Notes: generated from the sequence alone by a model not told the origin. Shown: positions 23,369-33,055, numbered from the stretch's first letter. The stretch is 64,000 nt of DNA from Comamonadaceae bacterium (GCA_947375135.1 CANCER010000002.1:1-64000), one strand, 5' to 3'. Translations and numbers: made by a program.

Positions 23369-25113
23369 CAGAAGCTCTCCTCGACGGCACTGGCCACAAT
23401 AGTGGGACGCACTGCCATATCGGGCTGCACATTGAGCAGGCGCAGCGTTTGCTGCACGGTGTCGCTGAACACGGGCGCAGCCACATCGCCACCGAAGTAA
23501 TGGCCGGCACTGGGCTCGTCCAGCATCACACCTACGATCAGGCGCGGCTTGTCGATGGGGGACATGCCGACAAACCAGCTGCGGTACTTGCGGTTGCCTT
23601 CACTGCCGTAGCCCTTGCCGACTTGCTTGTAGGCCGTGCCGGACTTGCCGCCCACCGAATAGCCCAGGGTCTGTGCCTTGGGGCCGGTGCCGCCGGGGCC
23701 TGCCGCCATCTGCAGCATTTTGCGGACTTCGTTGGCGGTAGCGGCAGAAAACACACGCACGCCGACGGCGGGCTCGGTGCTTTTCATCAACGTGGCCGGA
23801 ATGATCTGACCGTCATGCGAGAACACGGTGTACGAATGCACCATCTGGAACAGCGAGGCCGACAGGCCGTAGCCATAGGACATGGTGGCCTGCTCGATCG
23901 GGCGCCATTTGGCCCAGGGGCGCAGGCGCCCCGAGACCACGCCGGGGAATTCAATCTGCGGCTTCTGGCCGAAGCCGGCGGCGGAGAAGGTTTCCCACAT
24001 CGCGCTGGCCGGCATGCCCATGGCAATCTTGGCCGTGCCCACATTGCTGGAGACCTGAATCACCTGCTCCACCGTCAGCGCGCCATGGGCATGCGAGTCG
24101 TGGATGGTGACACCGGTGATGGACCAGGAGCCTGGGGTGGTGTCGATGACGGTGTTCGGCTTGACGTGGCCACTCTCCAGCGCCAGACCCACGGTAAACG
24201 GCTTCATCACCGAACCGGGTTCAAACGTGTCGGTCAGCGCGCGGTTGCGGGTTTGCGCGCCACTCAGGTTCTGGCGCTTGTCGGGGATATAGCTGGGGTA
24301 GTTGGCCAAGGCCAGCACCTCGCCGCTGACGGCGTCCAGCACGACGATGCTGCCGGCCTGCGCGCGCTGGGTCACCACGGCCTCTTTGAGCTTCTGGTAG
24401 GCAAAGTACTGCACCTTGCTGTCGATGCTGAGTTGCAAATCCTGACCGTCCACCGGCGGCACGATCTCGCCAACGCCTTCGACCGCACGGCCCAGGCGGT
24501 CCTTGATCACATGGCGCAGGCCGGGCTTGCCTAGCAGGCGCTTGTTATAGAGCAACTCCACGCCCTCCTGGCCGTTGTCTTCCACATTGGTGAAGCCCAC
24601 CACGTGCGCAGCAGCTTCGCCCTCAGGGTATTGGCGCTTGTATTCCTTGCGTTGGTAGATGCCTTTGATGTTCAAAGCGGCAATTTCCTTGGCGGTATCG
24701 GCATCCACCTGGCGCTTGATCCAGACAAAGGACTTGTCCTCGCCCAGCTTCCTGGCCAACTCGGGATACGGCATTTCCAGCAGCTTGGCGAGCTGCTGTA
24801 ACTTGGGTTGCTCACCGTCGGTATCCACATCGTCGGGAATGGCCCAGATGCTGGGTGCCAGCACGCTGGACGCCAGGATCAGGCCGTTGCGGTCCAGAAT
24901 GCGGCCGCGGTAGGCAGGCAGTTCCAAGGTGCGGCCAAAGCGCACCTCGCCCTGGCGCAGGAAGAAGTCATTGGCAAACACCTGGATGTACGCAGCCCGC
25001 GCTGCCAGCGCGCCGAAGGCCAAAGCAATGGCCGCCACGATGAATTTGCTGCGCCACAAGGGCGTGCGACTGGCCAGCAGCGGGCTGGAGGTGTAGCGCA
25101 CACTGCGGCTCAC
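23368..25113 (-). CDS. ftsI: Peptidoglycan D,D-transpeptidase FtsI (PBP3)
   Basis: FtsI (581 residues) cross-links septal peptidoglycan. One N-terminal membrane anchor (about residues 24-45) is followed by the pedestal domain with RGRILDRNG, and the transpeptidase domain shows the three penicillin-binding motifs: SVMK within FEPGSVMKPF, SSN within QVSSNVGTAK, and KSGT within GGKSGTAYK. The start overlaps the ftsL stop by ATGA. Confidence 0.97.
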   Translation of the reverse strand: MSRSVRYTSSPLLASRTPLWRSKFIVAAIALAFGALAARAAYIQVFANDFFLRQGEVRFGRTLELPAYRGRILDRNGLILASSVLAPSIWAIPDDVDTDGEQPKLQQLAKLLEMPYPELARKLGEDKSFVWIKRQVDADTAKEIAALNIKGIYQRKEYKRQYPEGEAAAHVVGFTNVEDNGQEGVELLYNKRLLGKPGLRHVIKDRLGRAVEGVGEIVPPVDGQDLQLSIDSKVQYFAYQKLKEAVVTQRAQAGSIVVLDAVSGEVLALANYPSYIPDKRQNLSGAQTRNRALTDTFEPGSVMKPFTVGLALESGHVKPNTVIDTTPGSWSITGVTIHDSHAHGALTVEQVIQVSSNVGTAKIAMGMPASAMWETFSAAGFGQKPQIEFPGVVSGRLRPWAKWRPIEQATMSYGYGLSASLFQMVHSYTVFSHDGQIIPATLMKSTEPAVGVRVFSAATANEVRKMLQMAAGPGGTGPKAQTLGYSVGGKSGTAYKQVGKGYGSEGNRKYRSWFVGMSPIDKPRLIVGVMLDEPSAGHYFGGDVAAPVFSDTVQQTLRLLNVQPDMAVRPTIVASAVEESF

Positions 25114-25442
25114 GGCTTGGCTCCCCCCGGCGCTACGGCGTGCGCCGCAGCACCTGCGGCCTTTGCGGATTCAGCAGGTCCGGTGTAACCCACATAGGTT
25201 GTAGTAGCGGGCGAAATCACACGCATCTGGAGCTTCTCGCGCGCGAGCTTTTCCACGCGTGCGGAGGCGGCCTGAGCACGCTTGTCGACCTTGAGGCGCT
25301 CCAGCTCACTGCCCAAGCGCCGCGCTTCGCTCTGCGCCTTGTCCAGCTCAGTAAACAAGCGACGGGATTCATACTGGACGTTCACCAGATAAATCGCGCT
25401 GCACACCACGGCCAGCAGCAAGACCAGGTTGGTCCTGCTCAT
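25110..25442 (-). CDS. ftsL: Cell division protein FtsL
   Basis: This 110-residue bitopic protein has a membrane segment at about residues 5-22 and then a periplasmic coiled coil ([20 protein letters not shown]), as expected for FtsL, the partner of FtsB and FtsQ. The C-terminal 30 residues are Ala/Gly/Pro-rich and likely disordered. Identification rests on topology, size and position between rsmH and ftsI; sequence conservation of FtsL is low. Confidence 0.92.
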   Translation of the reverse strand: MSRTNLVLLLAVVCSAIYLVNVQYESRRLFTELDKAQSEARRLGSELERLKVDKRAQAASARVEKLAREKLQMRVISPATTTYVGYTGPAESAKAAGAAAHAVAPGGAKP

Positions 25443-26374
25443 GCCGCAGTCCTTTGCGCCACGCGCATGATCGCACTGCGCGAGCGCGGGTTGCCCTTGA
25501 TTTCCGCTTCGCTGGGCTTGACGCGGCCCAGCGATACCAGTTGCATCACCTTGGGCGCGGCAAAAGGCGCCCGGCGGTCGTACTCCTCGCGCGAATGCTT
25601 GGCAATAAATTGCTTGACGATGCGGTCTTCCAGCGAGTGGAAGCTGATGACCGCCAGACGCCCACCGGGCTGCAGCACACCCAGGCTGGCTTCTAACGCC
25701 TGCTGCAGCTCTTCAAGCTCGGCGTTGATGAAAATCCGAAAAGCCTGAAATGTACGCGTTGCAGGGTCCTTGCCCGGCTCGCGGGTTTTGACCTGCTCAG
25801 CCACGAGCTGGGCCAGCTCGGTGGTGGTTGTAAGAGGGCCCCGTTCCTGTCGGCGAGCAACAATCGCCTTTGCAATTGGCCCAGCAAACCGTTCTTCACC
25901 ATATTCACGTATCACCTCCGTGATTTGATTGATCTCTGCTGTTGCCAGCCACTGGGACACACTCTCCCCGCGCGTGGTGTCCATGCGCATGTCAAGTGGC
26001 CCCTCGTTCCGAAAACTGAAGCCCCGCGCCGGGTTGTCGATCTGCGGCGAACTCACACCCAGATCCATCAACAAGCCGGCGACGCTGGCCGGCGCAAGCT
26101 CGCCCAGATTGGCAAAGCCCTGGTGGCGGATGGAAAAACGGGCGTCGTCAATCGACGCGGATTCGGCCACGGCTTGCGGGTCCTTGTCGAAAGCGATCAG
26201 GTGCCCGGCAGGCGACAACTGCGACAGAATCAGGCGCGCGTGTCCGCCACGTCCGAAAGTGGCGTCGACATAGGTGCCATCTGCCGCATCGGGATAAGGC
26301 GCACGTGCGTCCTTGAACAAAGCGTCTACTGCCTCGTTCAATAGCACGGTGGCGTGGTTCCATGTTGTTTCCAC
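25439..26374 (-). CDS. rsmH: 16S rRNA (cytosine(1402)-N(4))-methyltransferase RsmH
   Basis: RsmH (MraW, 311 residues) methylates N4 of C1402 in 16S rRNA. The N-terminus [15 protein letters not shown] and the SAM site [14 protein letters not shown] are diagnostic, followed by [12 protein letters not shown] and the C-terminal [12 protein letters not shown]. The ORF is open to 26467 but overlaps mraZ; the GTG at 26374, nine bases after the mraZ stop with AAGG upstream, begins at the conserved [12 protein letters not shown] and is chosen. Its stop overlaps ftsL by ATGA. Confidence 0.95.
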   Translation of the reverse strand: METTWNHATVLLNEAVDALFKDARAPYPDAADGTYVDATFGRGGHARLILSQLSPAGHLIAFDKDPQAVAESASIDDARFSIRHQGFANLGELAPASVAGLLMDLGVSSPQIDNPARGFSFRNEGPLDMRMDTTRGESVSQWLATAEINQITEVIREYGEERFAGPIAKAIVARRQERGPLTTTTELAQLVAEQVKTREPGKDPATRTFQAFRIFINAELEELQQALEASLGVLQPGGRLAVISFHSLEDRIVKQFIAKHSREEYDRRAPFAAPKVMQLVSLGRVKPSEAEIKGNPRSRSAIMRVAQRTAA

Positions 26375-26382
26375 TGGCGGCC

Positions 26383-26811
26383 TTAAAAAGAAAAGTCTTT
26401 GAACACATCGGGCATGTCGCCCTGCATGGCCTTGGCCTCTTCGGCGTCGTACAGGGCCTTGTCCCAAAGCTCGAAGTGGTTGCCCATGCCCAGCAACATG
26501 GTGTCGCGGCTGATGCCGGCGGCCGCACGCAGTTCAGGCGACACCAGCACGCGCCCGGTGCCATCCATCTCCACGTCCATGGCATTGCCCAGGAAGATGC
26601 GTTTCCACCACTGGGCTGACATGGGCAGATTGGCAATGCGTTCACGGAACTTCTCCCACTCGGGGCGGGGGAACAGCATCAGACAGCCATGCGGGTGCTT
26701 GGTAATGGTCAGTTGACCATGGGCAGTGGCGCTCAGGACGTCGCGGTGCCGGGTCGGCACGGAAAGCCGACCTTTTGCATCCAGACTGAGAGACGAAGCA
26801 CCTTGAAACAC
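26383..26811 (-). CDS. mraZ: Transcriptional regulator MraZ
   Basis: MraZ (142 residues) is the AbrB-fold DNA-binding protein that heads dcw clusters and represses its own operon. The two swapped-hairpin repeats are visible: [18 protein letters not shown] at the N-terminus and [21 protein letters not shown] near residue 80. It is the first gene of the cluster and lies about 60 bases downstream of paired GTGG boxes that fit its expected operator. Confidence 0.96.
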   Translation of the reverse strand: MFQGASSLSLDAKGRLSVPTRHRDVLSATAHGQLTITKHPHGCLMLFPRPEWEKFRERIANLPMSAQWWKRIFLGNAMDVEMDGTGRVLVSPELRAAAGISRDTMLLGMGNHFELWDKALYDAEEAKAMQGDMPDVFKDFSF

Positions 26812-26868
26812 GACAACACGCCCTTCTTATGAAACGGTGGGACAGTGGCTGATTAAGGGCAACAATTA

Positions 26869-26885
26869 CCACTTAATTCCACTTT
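26869..26885 (-). promoter_or_regulatory. Putative MraZ operator (two GTGG boxes, 10-bp spacing)
   Basis: On the minus strand AAAGTGGAATTAAGTGG contains two AGTGG boxes whose starts are 10 bases apart, i.e. one helical turn. MraZ proteins are known to bind short direct repeats with a GTGG-type core before mraZ. The boxes lie just downstream of the proposed promoter, consistent with autorepression. The match is by eye. Confidence 0.6.
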
Positions 26886-26890
26886 TTTGC

Positions 26891-26918
26891 ACTGTATCAG
26901 CAAAAGCTCATCCTGCAA
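26891..26918 (-). promoter_or_regulatory. Putative sigma-70 promoter of the dcw cluster
   Basis: On the minus strand TTGCAG (26913-26918) and TACAGT (26891-26896) are separated by 16 bases, resembling -35 and -10 hexamers. Transcription would start close to the GTGG boxes and about 70 bases before mraZ. This is the only AT-rich gap large enough for a main dcw promoter. Confidence 0.5.
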
Positions 26919-27022
26919 GCAGGCTCGTAACAAAAATTTCCAATGGAATCAAGGACTTAGCGTTGATACTGCAGGTCACAACAAACCAAAATATGTTGTG
27001 AATGAAGCACTTAGCAGAGGGT

Positions 27023-27066
27023 GTGAAAGTGATGCGCGAAGCAACTGTTCAGGCGCGTACTTTCAC
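27023..27066 (-). other. Inverted repeat just downstream of hslU
   Basis: GTGAAAGT at 27023-27030 is complementary to ACTTTCAC at 27059-27066, and inner CGCG tetranucleotides (27035-27038, 27054-27057) could extend the stem around a 15-base loop. It immediately follows the hslU stop on the minus strand and could end or stabilise that transcript. There is no following T-run, so it is not a standard intrinsic terminator. Confidence 0.4.
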
Positions 27067-27070
27067 CAAT

Positions 27071-28396
27071 TTACAGAATGTAACGGGATAAATCTTCGTT
27101 CTGGCTCAACTCGGACAGGCGCTGATCCACATAAGCGGCGTCGATGTCCACCGTCTGCCCCGCCAGCGCGGCTGCATCAAAGCTGACGTCATCCAGCAGC
27201 CGCTCCATCACCGTCGCCAGGCGGCGCGCACCAATGTTTTCGGTACGCTCATTGACCTCAAATGCAATCTTCGCCAGCCGGGTAATGCCCTCGGGCGTGA
27301 AGTGCAGCGTCACATCTTCCGTGGCCAGCAAGGCCTGGTACTGGCGCGTCAGCGAGGCGTGGGTTTGCGTCAGAATGGCTTCAAAGTCCTGGACGGAGAG
27401 CGACTGCAACTCCACGCGGATGGGAAAGCGTCCCTGCAACTCGGGAATCAGGTCGCTGGGCTTGCTCAGGTGAAACGCGCCCGAGGCCACAAACAGGATG
27501 TGGTCGGTCTTGACCATGCCGAACTTGGTGGACACCGTGGTGCCCTCCACCAGCGGCAGCAGGTCGCGCTGCACGCCCTGGCGCGACACCTGAACCCCGC
27601 TGCCCTCACCTTGGGAGGTAACCTTGTCAATCTCGTCAATGAACACAATGCCGTTTTGCTCCAGCATATGAATGGCTTGGCGCCTGATGTCGTCTTCGTT
27701 CACCAGCTTGGCGGCTTCTTCATCCACCAACAGTTTGTGCGCCTCGCTGATCTTGAGCTTGCGCGCCTGGCGCTTGTTTTGCCCCATCTGGCCAAACATG
27801 CCACGCAACTGCTCGGTCATTTCTTCCATGCCGGCAGGGCCCATGACTTCAAGCTGGGGCGCGGACACGGCTACATCGATTTCGATCTCGCGGTCCGCCA
27901 GCAGGCCTTCGCGCAGCTTCTTTCGGAACGTCTGGCGGGCGGTGCTTTCCGGCGTCTGCTCTGCCGAGGCAAAGCCGAAGTCGTTGCGCGGCATGGGAAT
28001 CAGGATGTCGAGTATGCGCTCCTCGGCCGCGTCTTCAGCCCTTGCTCGCACCTTGATCTTTTCCGCTTCGCGGGTCTGCTTGACCGCAATTTCGGCCAGG
28101 TCGCGGATGATGGAATCCACGTCCTTGCCCACGTAGCCGACCTCGGTAAACTTGGTTGCCTCGACCTTGATAAAGGGCGCATCGGCCAGGCGTGCCAGAC
28201 GCCGCGCGATCTCCGTTTTGCCAACGCCTGTGGGCCCGATCATGAGAATGTTCTTGGGCGTAATTTCTGCGCGCAGGCTGCCTTGTACCTGCTGGCGGCG
28301 CCAGCGGTTGCGCAAGGCAATGGCCACGGCGCGCTTGGCCTGGCCCTGGCCCACGATGTGCTTGTCCAGTTCGGCAACGATTTCTTGGGGTGTCAT
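27071..28396 (-). CDS. hslU: ATP-dependent protease ATPase subunit HslU
   Basis: HslU (441 residues) is the AAA+ unfoldase of the HslUV protease. The N-terminus [17 protein letters not shown], Walker [15 protein letters not shown] near 60, Walker [12 protein letters not shown] near 255, and the C-terminal SRYIL tail that docks into HslV are all present. The ORF is open to 28435, but the ATG at 28396 is the family start and lies 22 bases after hslV. Confidence 0.97.
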   Translation of the reverse strand: MTPQEIVAELDKHIVGQGQAKRAVAIALRNRWRRQQVQGSLRAEITPKNILMIGPTGVGKTEIARRLARLADAPFIKVEATKFTEVGYVGKDVDSIIRDLAEIAVKQTREAEKIKVRARAEDAAEERILDILIPMPRNDFGFASAEQTPESTARQTFRKKLREGLLADREIEIDVAVSAPQLEVMGPAGMEEMTEQLRGMFGQMGQNKRQARKLKISEAHKLLVDEEAAKLVNEDDIRRQAIHMLEQNGIVFIDEIDKVTSQGEGSGVQVSRQGVQRDLLPLVEGTTVSTKFGMVKTDHILFVASGAFHLSKPSDLIPELQGRFPIRVELQSLSVQDFEAILTQTHASLTRQYQALLATEDVTLHFTPEGITRLAKIAFEVNERTENIGARRLATVMERLLDDVSFDAAALAGQTVDIDAAYVDQRLSELSQNEDLSRYIL

Positions 28397-28418
28397 GGGA
28401 ATGTGCGGACGCCGGACT

Positions 28419-28967
28419 TCAGTCCAGCGTCTCAATGGTGTGGTTCATATTGGTGTAGGTGCACAGTTCACCGGCAATCTCCAACGAGCGCTTAACTATT
28501 GTTGCTGCATCCAGTTCGGTGTGGTTCAGCAACCCGATGGCTGCGGCCTGTGCGTAGGCGCCGCCGGAGCCGATGGTGACGATACCGTTTTCCGGCTCCA
28601 GCACGTCGCCGTTGCCGGTGATGATGAGCGAGGCTTCCTTGTCGGCGACCGCCAGCATAGCCTCCAGGCGGCGCAGCACGCGGTCGGTGCGCCAGTCCTT
28701 GGTGAGTTCGATGGCAGCGCGCACCAGATGGCCCTGGTGCTTTTCCAGTTTGGCTTCAAAACGCTCAAACAAGGTAAAGGCATCTGCGGTGGCGCCGGCA
28801 AAACCAGCCAGCACCTTGCCATGGTAGAGCTTGCGCACCTTGCGCGCCGTGCCCTTGACCACGATGTTGCCCAGGGTGACCTGGCCGTCGCCGCCGATGG
28901 CGACCTGGTAGCCGTCCGGCGTCTTGCGCCGAACGCTGATGATGGTGGTTCCGTGAAATTGTTCCAT
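28419..28967 (-). CDS. hslV: ATP-dependent protease proteolytic subunit HslV
   Basis: HslV (182 residues) is the proteasome-like threonine protease. It starts [14 protein letters not shown]; the catalytic Thr is the first of the TT pair after a short propeptide that is a little longer than in E. coli. GDGQVTLGN and [11 protein letters not shown] are conserved. The gene precedes hslU, forming the expected hslVU pair, probably heat-inducible although no sigma-32 promoter was identified. Confidence 0.97.
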   Translation of the reverse strand: MEQFHGTTIISVRRKTPDGYQVAIGGDGQVTLGNIVVKGTARKVRKLYHGKVLAGFAGATADAFTLFERFEAKLEKHQGHLVRAAIELTKDWRTDRVLRRLEAMLAVADKEASLIITGNGDVLEPENGIVTIGSGGAYAQAAAIGLLNHTELDAATIVKRSLEIAGELCTYTNMNHTIETLD

Positions 28968-29033
28968 GAGATTGCCAGTTTGTTGCGAGACGCCGAATTA
29001 CAAGACCGCAGGCCGGATACCCGTCCACACGCC

Positions 29034-30725
29034 TCAGGCGCTACGTACTGCCACCTTGGCATGTTCGTTGATACCGATCACGTTGAAAAAGGCTGCCACC
29101 AGTCGGTTGACGTCTTGAAACTGAATGTGTTTGCCTTCGGCCTGGCGCATAGCCACCCAATTGAGAATGCTGCCCGCCGCCGCAAAGTCGACCCTGACCA
29201 GGTCGGCGCAGGCGATCACCACCTGGGAACCCGGCACCTGTGCCGCGTCCATCCTGGCCAGTTCAAAGCTCGCGTCACCCAGGACTTCGCCTTGGAGCGC
29301 CGGCGCCAAGCCCGTCTGACGGACAAGATCCCCCACGGGAGCCGTGGCGGCGCCAAAGTCCACTTCCAGCAACGTAGCGGCCAAGGGTTCAAAACGGCAA
29401 CGCGGCGCGCTCCAGCCGGGCGGTGCGGTTTCGTAAGTGACACAGTAGTCGAGTGCGGCCAACTCAAAATCATCCTGCAAGCCCATGGCACGCAAGGCAT
29501 TCAGGCGTACTTGCCACCAGGCCGGCTCGACATTGCGGCTGCCCGAGGGCGTCATGCCGCGCAGGGCACTGACAATGCACTCCTGGCCGACCAAGCGCAG
29601 CGTGACGGGATCGTCGCAGAGGCTGCTGAACAAACCGCCCAGCAGAGGCATGGCATCGGCATCGATAGCACCCAGCGCAGTCCAATCCAGGGACCAGGGC
29701 ATGGCGTTGGACGCCATGGCCACGCGCAAGCTTTCCAAGCCCTGCACGCCCAGTTGTGCGGGGCAGCTCCAGATCGTGCCCGCAAGGACTTGGGGCGCGA
29801 CAGCGACGGAGTCGGGCACGCCCAGCACATGCCAGACCGGCCAGCGACCTTCCAGATGCCGGGAAAATTCAGCCGCCGCAGCATCAAACGCCTGTTGATT
29901 ACCGGTGACACGGTACAGATCCAGCAGGGCCGCAACCCAGGACTGCGCCGCCTGGGTGTGGGTGTCTCGCCCACGCAGAGCGGACAACAAGGCCTTCTCT
30001 GCGCCGGCATCGTCACTGTTGGCGAAGCGGATCGCGGCCTCTTCGAGTTCGGGGTCTTCCTCCATGGCATCCACTTCGATCGCGAAAAGGCGCGAAGTGG
30101 AAAATGCCGCGCTGGCAATGCCGCGCCCACCCCTGTCGGGCGTGGCATCCATGCCGATCAAAGAAACCAAATCCGAGGCCCTCTGCGTCGGCAAAAAATC
30201 ATCCGCAAAGTCGCCATCCGCCTCCAGACGCCTGGAATTCGGTTGCGTCATGGCAAACGGGACTGACAGGGCGGATTGCCCTGGCATGGCCCCGGTAGGC
30301 GACAAGTCGTTCGGACTTTGCGTCAACGTGCCCTGCCGAGAGAGCGAATCAGGACCGCTCACACTCTCGTTTTTACTCTTCCACCACTGGCGCGACATTT
30401 GCGCCTCGATATCGTCAATCTTCTTGATCGTGACCGCCCGTACACCCAAATCCGTCGGGAGACTGGTCTGGAAGAAGGAGGGTCTTGTCATGTTGGCCAG
30501 GGCACCCGCATCGCGGTTACGCAGCTTGCGCAGCTGGTCGAACTCGCGTTTGCGCACAAAATCGTTTTGCCGCTTGCGCTCGATCATGGCCTTAAGGGCC
30601 TGCTTGTCATAGCCCGCAGCATCGCTGTCCATGGGTTGATCCAGTTCCGACCAATCCTTGGTCGGATTGCGGACAAACATGGCCACCTTGGAAAGCAGAC
30701 CGGGTCTATCGTCTTTGGTCGCCAT
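29034..30725 (-). CDS. STAS-domain protein of unknown role upstream of hslVU
   Basis: The product has 563 residues. The N-terminal ~200 residues are charged and low in hydrophobicity (KQALKAMIERKRQNDFVRKR), likely partly disordered. A helical central part follows. The last ~90 residues resemble a STAS domain of the kind found in MlaB and anti-sigma-factor antagonists (SQVVIACADLVRVDFAAAGS, then VNRLVAAFFNVIGI), with the pattern strand-loop-Ser/Asp-helix. No membrane segment or signal peptide is seen. It sits 48 bases after dksA and 66 before hslV in the same direction, so it may be co-transcribed with the protease. The STAS call is by pattern only. Confidence 0.85.
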   Translation of the reverse strand: MATKDDRPGLLSKVAMFVRNPTKDWSELDQPMDSDAAGYDKQALKAMIERKRQNDFVRKREFDQLRKLRNRDAGALANMTRPSFFQTSLPTDLGVRAVTIKKIDDIEAQMSRQWWKSKNESVSGPDSLSRQGTLTQSPNDLSPTGAMPGQSALSVPFAMTQPNSRRLEADGDFADDFLPTQRASDLVSLIGMDATPDRGGRGIASAAFSTSRLFAIEVDAMEEDPELEEAAIRFANSDDAGAEKALLSALRGRDTHTQAAQSWVAALLDLYRVTGNQQAFDAAAAEFSRHLEGRWPVWHVLGVPDSVAVAPQVLAGTIWSCPAQLGVQGLESLRVAMASNAMPWSLDWTALGAIDADAMPLLGGLFSSLCDDPVTLRLVGQECIVSALRGMTPSGSRNVEPAWWQVRLNALRAMGLQDDFELAALDYCVTYETAPPGWSAPRCRFEPLAATLLEVDFGAATAPVGDLVRQTGLAPALQGEVLGDASFELARMDAAQVPGSQVVIACADLVRVDFAAAGSILNWVAMRQAEGKHIQFQDVNRLVAAFFNVIGINEHAKVAVRSA

Positions 30726-30773
30726 GGGTCAACAGTCCGGAAGCAACAGGCCGCAAACGTGCGCGCCTGACCA

Positions 30774-31946
30774 TCAATCTCCGAACATTTTTTGCTTGAG
30801 TTCGCGTCGCTGCTGTGCTTCCAGAGACAGCGTTGCTGTCGGACGGGCCAGCAAACGCCCTACGCCAATGGGTTCACCGGTTTCGTCGCAATACCCATAG
30901 TCGCCGGCGTCAATGCGGCCAATCGACTGTTCGATCTTCTTGAGCAATTTGCGCTCGCGGTCGCGCGTACGCAGCTCCAACGCATGTTCTTCCTCAATGG
31001 TGGCGCGGTCTGCGGGGTCGGGCACAACCGAGGTGTCTTCGCGTAAATGTTCGGTGGTTTCACCGGCGCTATTGAGGATCTCCTGCTTCAGATTGGACAG
31101 CTTCAGGCGGAACGCAGCCATCTGGACATCGTTCATGTATTCCGCATCGGGCATGGCCATCAAATCGGCATCCGTCAACTCAGCCAGGGGCTTGGTTTTC
31201 CAATTGTTGGCAAGCTTGGGGTCTTTTTTGATGGACGAGGGCAGTGCAGGAACAATCACGGGCGACGGGATGGATTGGCTGTAACTGGCTTTGGCCGCAG
31301 TAGACGCTACGGATTGGGCCATGGAGGGCACCGTCAATTGCGCGAGGCGGGACGATGGGCGCCCGGTCTTCTGGGCCACGGCAGTGGGAGCTGCAGGCAA
31401 AGAAACGGACTTGTTGGCAACAGTCATGGGTGCGGATACTTTTTCTGAAGAGGCTGATTTGGCAGCGGGTTTGCTGGCAACAGCAGGCTTGGGGGTTGCG
31501 GCCGCCTTGGCGGCTGGCTTGGGAGTGGCTTTGACGGCTGGCTTGGACATGGTTTTTTCAGCGGCCTTTGCCACCGGATTGGAAGACTTGACTGCCGGTT
31601 TCACGGGCGTTCTGACCACAGGCTTGGCTGCAGCAGTTTTCGCAGGCGGCTTTTCTGCAGCCTTGGCGGCTGCTTTTACGGGCTTGACGGGCTCTGTTGC
31701 GGCAGACGGGGGGGAAGCTTTTGCTTTTGCTGCGACGTCTTTGGACTTGGGGTCTTTCCCGGACTTGGCATTCAATTGGTCTCTCCTGGTGGAACTCGCC
31801 GGCTTATTTGCCGGGGCACTAAGGGCCTCGGCAAATGCTGTTAATGGCTTGTTATGTGGGGTTTCTCCGGCGCGCGAGTGTACAGGGTTCGCCATCGGAA
31901 AACCCATCAGTTGCAAAATCGAGACAAACATTGCGCTACCCGCCAT
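30774..31946 (-). CDS. dksA: DksA-type RNA polymerase-binding factor with long Ala/Lys/Pro-rich N-terminus
   Basis: The C-terminal ~150 residues are DksA: LADLTDADLMAMPDAEYMN, the coiled coil, and YGYCDETGEPIGVGRLLARP in the zinc-finger region. DksA works with ppGpp in the RNA polymerase secondary channel. The usual four zinc cysteines are reduced to one: the others are Thr, Ser and Ala. The preceding ~200 residues are a histone-like repeat of Ala, Lys and Pro (AAKPVVRTPVKPAVKSS). The start is unclear: the ATG at 31946 has GAGAGG upstream, while ATGs at 31931, 31907 and 31895 are also in frame. Confidence 0.9.
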   Translation of the reverse strand: MAGSAMFVSILQLMGFPMANPVHSRAGETPHNKPLTAFAEALSAPANKPASSTRRDQLNAKSGKDPKSKDVAAKAKASPPSAATEPVKPVKAAAKAAEKPPAKTAAAKPVVRTPVKPAVKSSNPVAKAAEKTMSKPAVKATPKPAAKAAATPKPAVASKPAAKSASSEKVSAPMTVANKSVSLPAAPTAVAQKTGRPSSRLAQLTVPSMAQSVASTAAKASYSQSIPSPVIVPALPSSIKKDPKLANNWKTKPLAELTDADLMAMPDAEYMNDVQMAAFRLKLSNLKQEILNSAGETTEHLREDTSVVPDPADRATIEEEHALELRTRDRERKLLKKIEQSIGRIDAGDYGYCDETGEPIGVGRLLARPTATLSLEAQQRRELKQKMFGD

Positions 31947-32011
31947 GATTCAACCCTCTCACAATTCGCAAGGCGATTTCACCCCCTGAACACGGCACCA
32001 TTAAACACCGG

Positions 32012-33055
32012 CTACACCAGGGATTGCTCCAGCCCCTGCAACAAAATATCTTTGGGTAGGTCGATGCCAATAAACACCATTTTGCTGTTGCGCACTTCGC
32101 CGGCAGCCCAGGCGGGGCCCAGGTCACTGCCCATCAACTGGTGCACACCTTGGAAGATGACCTTGCGCTCCGTTCCCGTCATGTGCAGCACGCCCTTGTA
32201 GCGCAGCATGCGGGGCCCGTAAATATTGACCACGGCGCCCAGAAAATCTTCCAGCTTGGCGGGGTCAAAGGCGCGCTCGGATTTGAAGACGAAGCTTTTT
32301 ACATCGTCATCATGGTGATGGTGGTGGCCCTTCCCGTGGTCGTCATGTGCGTGGGAGGGATGGTCGCAGTGCTCGCCCTCGGCGTGATCATGGTCGTCTT
32401 CCTTGAGGAAGTCAGGATCGATGTCAAGCTTGGCGTTCAGATTGAAGCCACGCAGATCAAACACCTCGCTCAAAGCTACTTCACCGAAGTGCACGGCACG
32501 CTGCGGGGCGCGCGGGTTCATGTGCTTGAGGCGGTGCATCAGGGCATCCAGGTCTTCCTTACTAACCAGATCGGCCTTGCTGATAAAGATCTGGTCGGCA
32601 AAACCCACCTGACGGCGCGCTTCCTGGCGGTCGTTGAGCTGCTGGGCGGCGTGTTTGGCATCGACCAGGGTCAATATGGAGTCCAGAAGATAGGACTCGG
32701 CCACTTCGTCGTCCATAAAGAAGGTCTGCGCCACCGGGCCGGGGTCGGCCAGGCCGGTGGTCTCGATGACCACGCGCTCAAAATCCAGCTCGCCCTTGCG
32801 CTTTTTCTCGGCCAGATCGCGCAGCGTGGCGCGCAGGTCTTCGCGGATGGTGCAGCAGATGCAGCCGTTGCTCATCTGGATGATCTGCTCGTTGGTGTCG
32901 CTGACCAGGATGTCGCTGTCGATGTTTTCTTCGCCGAACTCGTTTTCAATGACGGCAATCTTCTGTCCGTGGGCCTCGGCCAATACGCGCTTAAGTAAGG
33001 TGGTTTTGCCGGAGCCGAGGAAGCCGGTGAGGATGGTTGCGGGGATGAGGGACAT
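32012..33055 (-). CDS. COG0523-family metal chaperone GTPase
   Basis: This 347-residue G3E GTPase has Walker A GFLGSGKTTLLKR at residue ~10, the metal-binding CxCC within GCICCTIRE near 66, and the GTP specificity ISKADLV. A His/Asp-rich linker (about residues 235-265, HDHAEGEHCDHPSHAHDDHG and following His run) precedes a CobW_C domain. Such proteins deliver zinc or other metals to target enzymes. The chosen ATG at 33055 starts MSLIPATILTGF; the longer ORF to 33106 adds unrelated residues. Which metal it handles cannot be told; no Zur box was found by eye. Confidence 0.93.
   Translation of the reverse strand: MSLIPATILTGFLGSGKTTLLKRVLAEAHGQKIAVIENEFGEENIDSDILVSDTNEQIIQMSNGCICCTIREDLRATLRDLAEKKRKGELDFERVVIETTGLADPGPVAQTFFMDDEVAESYLLDSILTLVDAKHAAQQLNDRQEARRQVGFADQIFISKADLVSKEDLDALMHRLKHMNPRAPQRAVHFGEVALSEVFDLRGFNLNAKLDIDPDFLKEDDHDHAEGEHCDHPSHAHDDHGKGHHHHHDDDVKSFVFKSERAFDPAKLEDFLGAVVNIYGPRMLRYKGVLHMTGTERKVIFQGVHQLMGSDLGPAWAAGEVRNSKMVFIGIDLPKDILLQGLEQSLV

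Noticed and set aside
28152..30266. 704-codon plus-strand open frame
   Set aside because: Antisense to hslU, hslV and the STAS-domain gene; no ribosome site or recognisable domain.
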